Assembly (NCBI RefSeq): GCF_047511655.1 | Contig: NC_133391.1 | Span: 101,903,384 to 101,967,383, forward strand | DNA length: 64,000 bases | Direction: 5' to 3' | Source of the DNA: Castor canadensis | Lineage: Eukaryota; Chordata; Mammalia; Rodentia; Castoridae | Program-made: the position numbers and the translations under genes | Part shown: positions 60,226 to 64,000 of the stretch, piece by piece | Layout: every line of letters starts with the position of its first letter | Numbering within the stretch: the first letter of the stretch is position 1 | Notes under the pieces: model-generated | Told to the model about the DNA's origin: nothing | Seen by the model: only the letters and a program-made list of their open reading frames with translations | The model's database searches: none

Positions 60226-61324
60226 AAAACATCTACAGCTTATCTTTCTACTGCCTAAACTGCAGAGCTGCAGTTCTTAGCAGTCTCAGAGTTGAATGAG
60301 TTCCAATGGGGTGACGAAAAAACTTCAGACCAAGAGTTGTAGTGCAAGTATATTTCTGCTGAAGTCCTGTGGGTTTCTTCACTTAAGTGACAAGGGAGCC
60401 ACTGGTAAATCTCCAGCTGGAGGTCCTTACTTTTTCTCTGTTTCTACTTTCCTAGTTCAATGGTTTTCTAACTTGTTCAGGAAACAGAGCATCCTGGAAT
60501 CCAAGGTGTTTTTTGTCAAACATAAAATATAGATGTATTTATTTCAATCCAAAAAACTCTGGTTTAGTACAAAAAGATATCTATGTAACTCTATGTAGAT
60601 GCAGTTTCCTAATAGCTATCTGAATGTTTATGCATTTATTTTAATTGTTTTCAAGTATATCCAGTGTTGATGAGGTACAGCATACCTCTTTGGTCTTATA
60701 TTTATAAATAAAACAGTCTGCTTCCTGGTTTCCAACTGGGCCTGTTTCTATCTCTTCCTGTTAGTACTTGCTACTCATTCATTCACTTTTGTGCCCAGCA
60801 GAAGAGATGCAGTAGCTGAGATCTTAAGAAAAAATTCAGGGACAAAAAAACAATGTAAAAAAAAAAATTCTATCCACTTGTTAGATATTTTTTTCTGAGA
60901 GTTGGGAAAAATCCATTATTTGACTTTAGCCTTGAAGACGTTAGCCCAGCTCATAGTCCTGAGTTAATAGTTTGAGCATAGCTCCAAACTTTTCTAGGTT
61001 GAGAAGCTATTACAATCTCTAATTGCTGCCCAGAGGAGAAGAAGAGAAGGCATTTCTCCAGCCAAGGATAACTAGATGGCAGCTTTGTTGAACTCTGACT
61101 CTGTACTAGGCACTGATTTAAGCTCCTCACGTGTTAACATTTTTGATCTTCAAAACAACAAGAAGGACATAATATTCTTCCATTTATTAATTAATTCATT
61201 TGTATTGTGTGCCAACCACTGTTCTATGCCCTGGGAGCAGAACATGAGCCAAACAAAGTCCTTGCTGTGCTGTGGTTTACACTTCTCATCAAGTGTACAC
61301 ATCTGTGTTTACAATTCTAAGCCA
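60226..61324. other. Gene-free stretch
   Basis: About 1.1 kb without recognised features. Confidence 0.4.
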
Positions 61325-61515
61325 TCGTTTACTAGCTCCATGACCTTGGGTAGATTATATAATCTCTCTGGGTCTCAGTTTCTTTATCTATAAAGTAGAG
61401 ATGGTAACAGTTCCTACCTTCTAAGGTTGATATGAAATGATAAGATATGACATGAATGAGTTAACTGTAAAACAAAACAGTGCTCGACAGACAGTAAGCT
61501 GATACAAGTATGTGC
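61325..61515 (+). repeat. MIR
   Basis: 'tactagctccatgaccttgg', 'ctctctgggtctcagtttct', 'ttatctataaagtagagatg' follow the MIR core in order. Confidence 0.75.
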
Positions 61516-62885
61516 TCACCATCACGGTCATGGTGCACATAGCAAGCTGTTTTAGGCTAGAGGAAGGTGGCACACATATTCATATATCATATATGTGGTG
61601 GTGATAGAGGATATGAAGATAATAAAACTGAGTAAAGGAAATCAAGACTCGAAGTGAGTATAGGGCATATATTTTTATAGGTAGATGGAAAAGCCTTACT
61701 GTGAAGGTGAAATTTGAACAGTTGCTTGGTGAAAGTCAGGCAGCAGACCATGTGTCTGTGTAGAGGAGCAGTGACCTGCACAGAGGGGAACACACATGCT
61801 GTGTTCACAGAATAGTGAGGAGGCTGACATGACCCAGACAGGGACTGTGGTCAGAGATGAGGACGGAAGGAGCAGGAATCATAAGAACTTTGAAGGCTGG
61901 GGTGAAAACTTCAAAATACTTTAAATTTTTCTGTTTAAAATAGATAATCAGAACATTACTCTGAATAGGCTGCAGGCCTCAGAAGAGAAACCCAATCAGT
62001 TGTACCCCTACTCCCCACGGGGTTTTCAATAATTCTCCCAATCTCCAATGAATGCCAAGCAGCAGAACAGGATCCGGCACATGGTAAGCTCTCAAAATGG
62101 ACTTGGGTGAGTGACTGGAAGAAGTGCTGTTGGAAAATGAAGATGGAAGCAGGACAGAGCAATGTCATTACTGATAGAGGTCCAGATCACACAGATGCCA
62201 CTGTGGCCTCATCAGCCAGGCCAACTCGCTAATACTGAACTTGCTGTGTGAGACAGGAAGAACCACCCACCGGACTTGCTCAGCCATCACTTGATAGGGG
62301 CCCAGCAGCCCATGGTGGCACAGAGAGGACAGACAGCCTGCTGCTACAGACTGGTCCACCTCACACTGCCGAATCAGAGAAGTCAGTCCTTCCTAGGAGC
62401 AGAGAGGGTGTAGACTCCACCCGAGAACCAGGAGAAGGAAAAGCTCTAATTCTCTAGCCACCAAGAGGGCCACAGAGGAGAGGAGCTAAAGACGGAGGAA
62501 ACTTCTGACTGACATTTTAAAACTTGTTCGTCTTTGCCTTCCAGATCCCCCTCAACCATGCCGCCTTTGTGCTGTGCCCTGAGGTATGAGGATGGAGGGG
62601 GATTGTCTGTGAGGACAGTAACCAAGAGATGGCTAAGAGGTCTCCAGTCCCCTCAGGTAGCACTTCCTGCACTTTGAGAGGCACACGAGTGCCTCTATTT
62701 CCCTCGAACCTCCCCTTTCCTTGGTAAATGTTCTCTTTATTTCAGCGTTCAAGTTACTTCATTTATTTCTGCCATCTCATTCTTGCCAGACCCTGACTGA
62801 TACATATTTGTGGTTGTTCTTGCTGTTTTGTGAGGAGGCATGGTGAAGGAGGTGGGTGCAGCAGGATGAGAAGGTGCTGGTTTAG
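61516..62885. other. Gene-free stretch
   Basis: About 1.4 kb of moderately GC-rich sequence. Overlapping short open frames on both strands have no family features. Confidence 0.4.
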
Positions 62886-62889
62886 AAAA

Positions 62890-63028
62890 ATGTCCCTGGA
62901 AGGCCTGTGTGTTAAAGGCTTGGTCCCCAGCCCACAGTGCTATTGTGAGGTGGTGGAACATTTAGGACATGGGGCCTCATGGAAGGAAGTTAGATCACCA
63001 GTGACCATGCCCTTAAAGGGCCCCTTTA

Positions 63029-63069
<41 letters not shown>

Positions 63070-63284
63070 CTTCCAGAATGCCATGAGGTAAACACATTGC
63101 TCCATTACACATTCCCCGCCATGATATGCGTGCTATGCTGCCTCTTGCCACAAGCCTAAAATAATAGGGCCAAATGATCATGGACCAGAGCCTCTGTAAC
63201 TGTAAACCAAAATATACCTTCCTTCTTTTTAAGTTGAATGTGTCAGGCATTTTGTCATAGTAATGGCAAGCTGACCAATACAGG
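62890..63284 (+). repeat. MaLR-type LTR (ORR1-like) with internal (CT)n
   Basis: 'aaaatgtccctggaaggcct ... ggcttggtccccagcccaca' at the start and '...ttttgtcatagtaatggcaa' at the end. A CT run (63029-63072) has expanded inside. Confidence 0.65.
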
Positions 63285-63530
63285 AGGCAGGTATAAAAGA
63301 GGCCAGTTAGAAGCAACTGTAATAATCCAGGTGAGAGACAGTGGTGCTGTACACCCAGGTGATGATCAAGGAGGTGGTGGAAGGTTTTAATTTGAGAGTA
63401 GATCCCACAGGATATGCTGATACAGTGGATCTGGGCTACAAAAGATGGAAAAAGTGTCAAAAAGATTCTTTTGGAAAATCTGTAGAACAGAAAGGTGCTA
63501 TTTAGAGGCCTGATAGAGACAGGATTTACA

Positions 63531-63531
<1 letters not shown>

Positions 63532-63577
<46 letters not shown>
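63532..63577. repeat. (GT)n microsatellite
   Basis: About 23 uninterrupted GT units. Confidence 0.98.
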
Positions 63578-63578
<1 letters not shown>

Positions 63579-64000
63579 CACTCAGAAGCTACAGGATATC
63601 CTTCAAGAATTTGCAAGATTGTTCTAGCAAGTTTTTTCCTATTAGTGGTGTTCATCTCAACACTGTAATTCCTAGTGCTTGCCTTGCGGTCCTGTGTGGT
63701 TTCTCTGATGATCTCTAGCGTTTTGCAAATATTTCCACCCATTGGAATGAGTTTTAACCCATTTTAATTAAAAAAGCAAACCCAAGAATATGCCACACAG
63801 TCTTTCTAGGTGGAGAGAAAGAAAATATTTGCATCCAAGTTACAGAGAGATGTTACAATTGCAAAACTTTTGGTAACTGCTAAACCACGCAATAAAACCC
63901 TGGTTTTCTTAGCAGTAAACCTACTCACTTCATCCACTGATCCTACAAATTGGTGACTACAACTGCCTGTGTGTGTAATGAAGCAAAAAAAAGACAAAAG
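63578..64000. other. Window end, no recognised feature
   Basis: About 420 bp of AT-rich sequence without a named repeat or exon. Confidence 0.4.

Overview
This is a mammalian nuclear genome window, most probably from a castorimorph rodent and, from the SINE and LINE repertoire, probably a beaver (Castor). The species call is an inference. It rests on many copies of a tRNA/ID-like SINE (A box near 'tggctcaagtggt', B box near 'gagttcaaacc', usually ending 'cagtaccaccaaaa'), often joined to a B1-like head, and on a young L1 family with a G-rich 3' UTR. Introns with GT..AG borders, CpG islands, MIR, L1, MaLR and ERV remnants exclude a prokaryote.

The only host protein gene I can support is ARRDC3 on the + strand. 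It has eight coding exons from 15769 to 27397. All splice sites are GT..AG, and the joined reading frame is 414 codons with no disruption. The product is an alpha-arrestin with arrestin N and C domains and two PPxY motifs for NEDD4-family ubiquitin ligases. A CpG island (about 15.0-15.57 kb) covers the promoter and leader. A second GC-rich island (about 17.7-18.8 kb) lies in intron 1 and is a candidate start for an antisense non-coding RNA. The 3' UTR probably runs to about 30.0 kb, with several AATAAA signals.

Layout: 1-4.2 kb, the 3' part of a nearly intact L1 (+) with a long open ORF2. 4.2-13 kb, repeat-rich flank (SINEs, a MaLR LTR, MIR, a small retrocopy of an ERV transcript end, a TA satellite). 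13-15 kb, mostly unique upstream DNA with a CTCF-like motif. 15-30 kb, ARRDC3. 30-37.5 kb, MaLR LTRs, SINEs and an ERV remnant (LTR plus a decayed env-like part, minus strand). 37.56-40.37 kb, a 5'-truncated L1 (minus strand) with a perfect 16-bp target-site duplication, of the same family as the first L1 and inverted to it. 40.4-64 kb, gene-poor DNA with SINEs, MIRs, several MaLR LTRs, an old L1 3' end, an old DNA-transposon-like repeat and microsatellites. I see no second host protein gene, tRNA gene, rRNA gene or CRISPR array.

The most interesting points are: (i) two inverted, closely similar L1 copies flanking ARRDC3; (ii) a short ERV retrocopy at 12.0 kb whose A-tail marks the probable R/U5 border of the ERV LTR at 35 kb; (iii) a candidate insertion made only of poly(A), with its own duplication, at 51.68 kb; (iv) a repeated hairpin-forming motif in ARRDC3 intron 7 and 3' UTR; and (v) the intron-1 CpG island.
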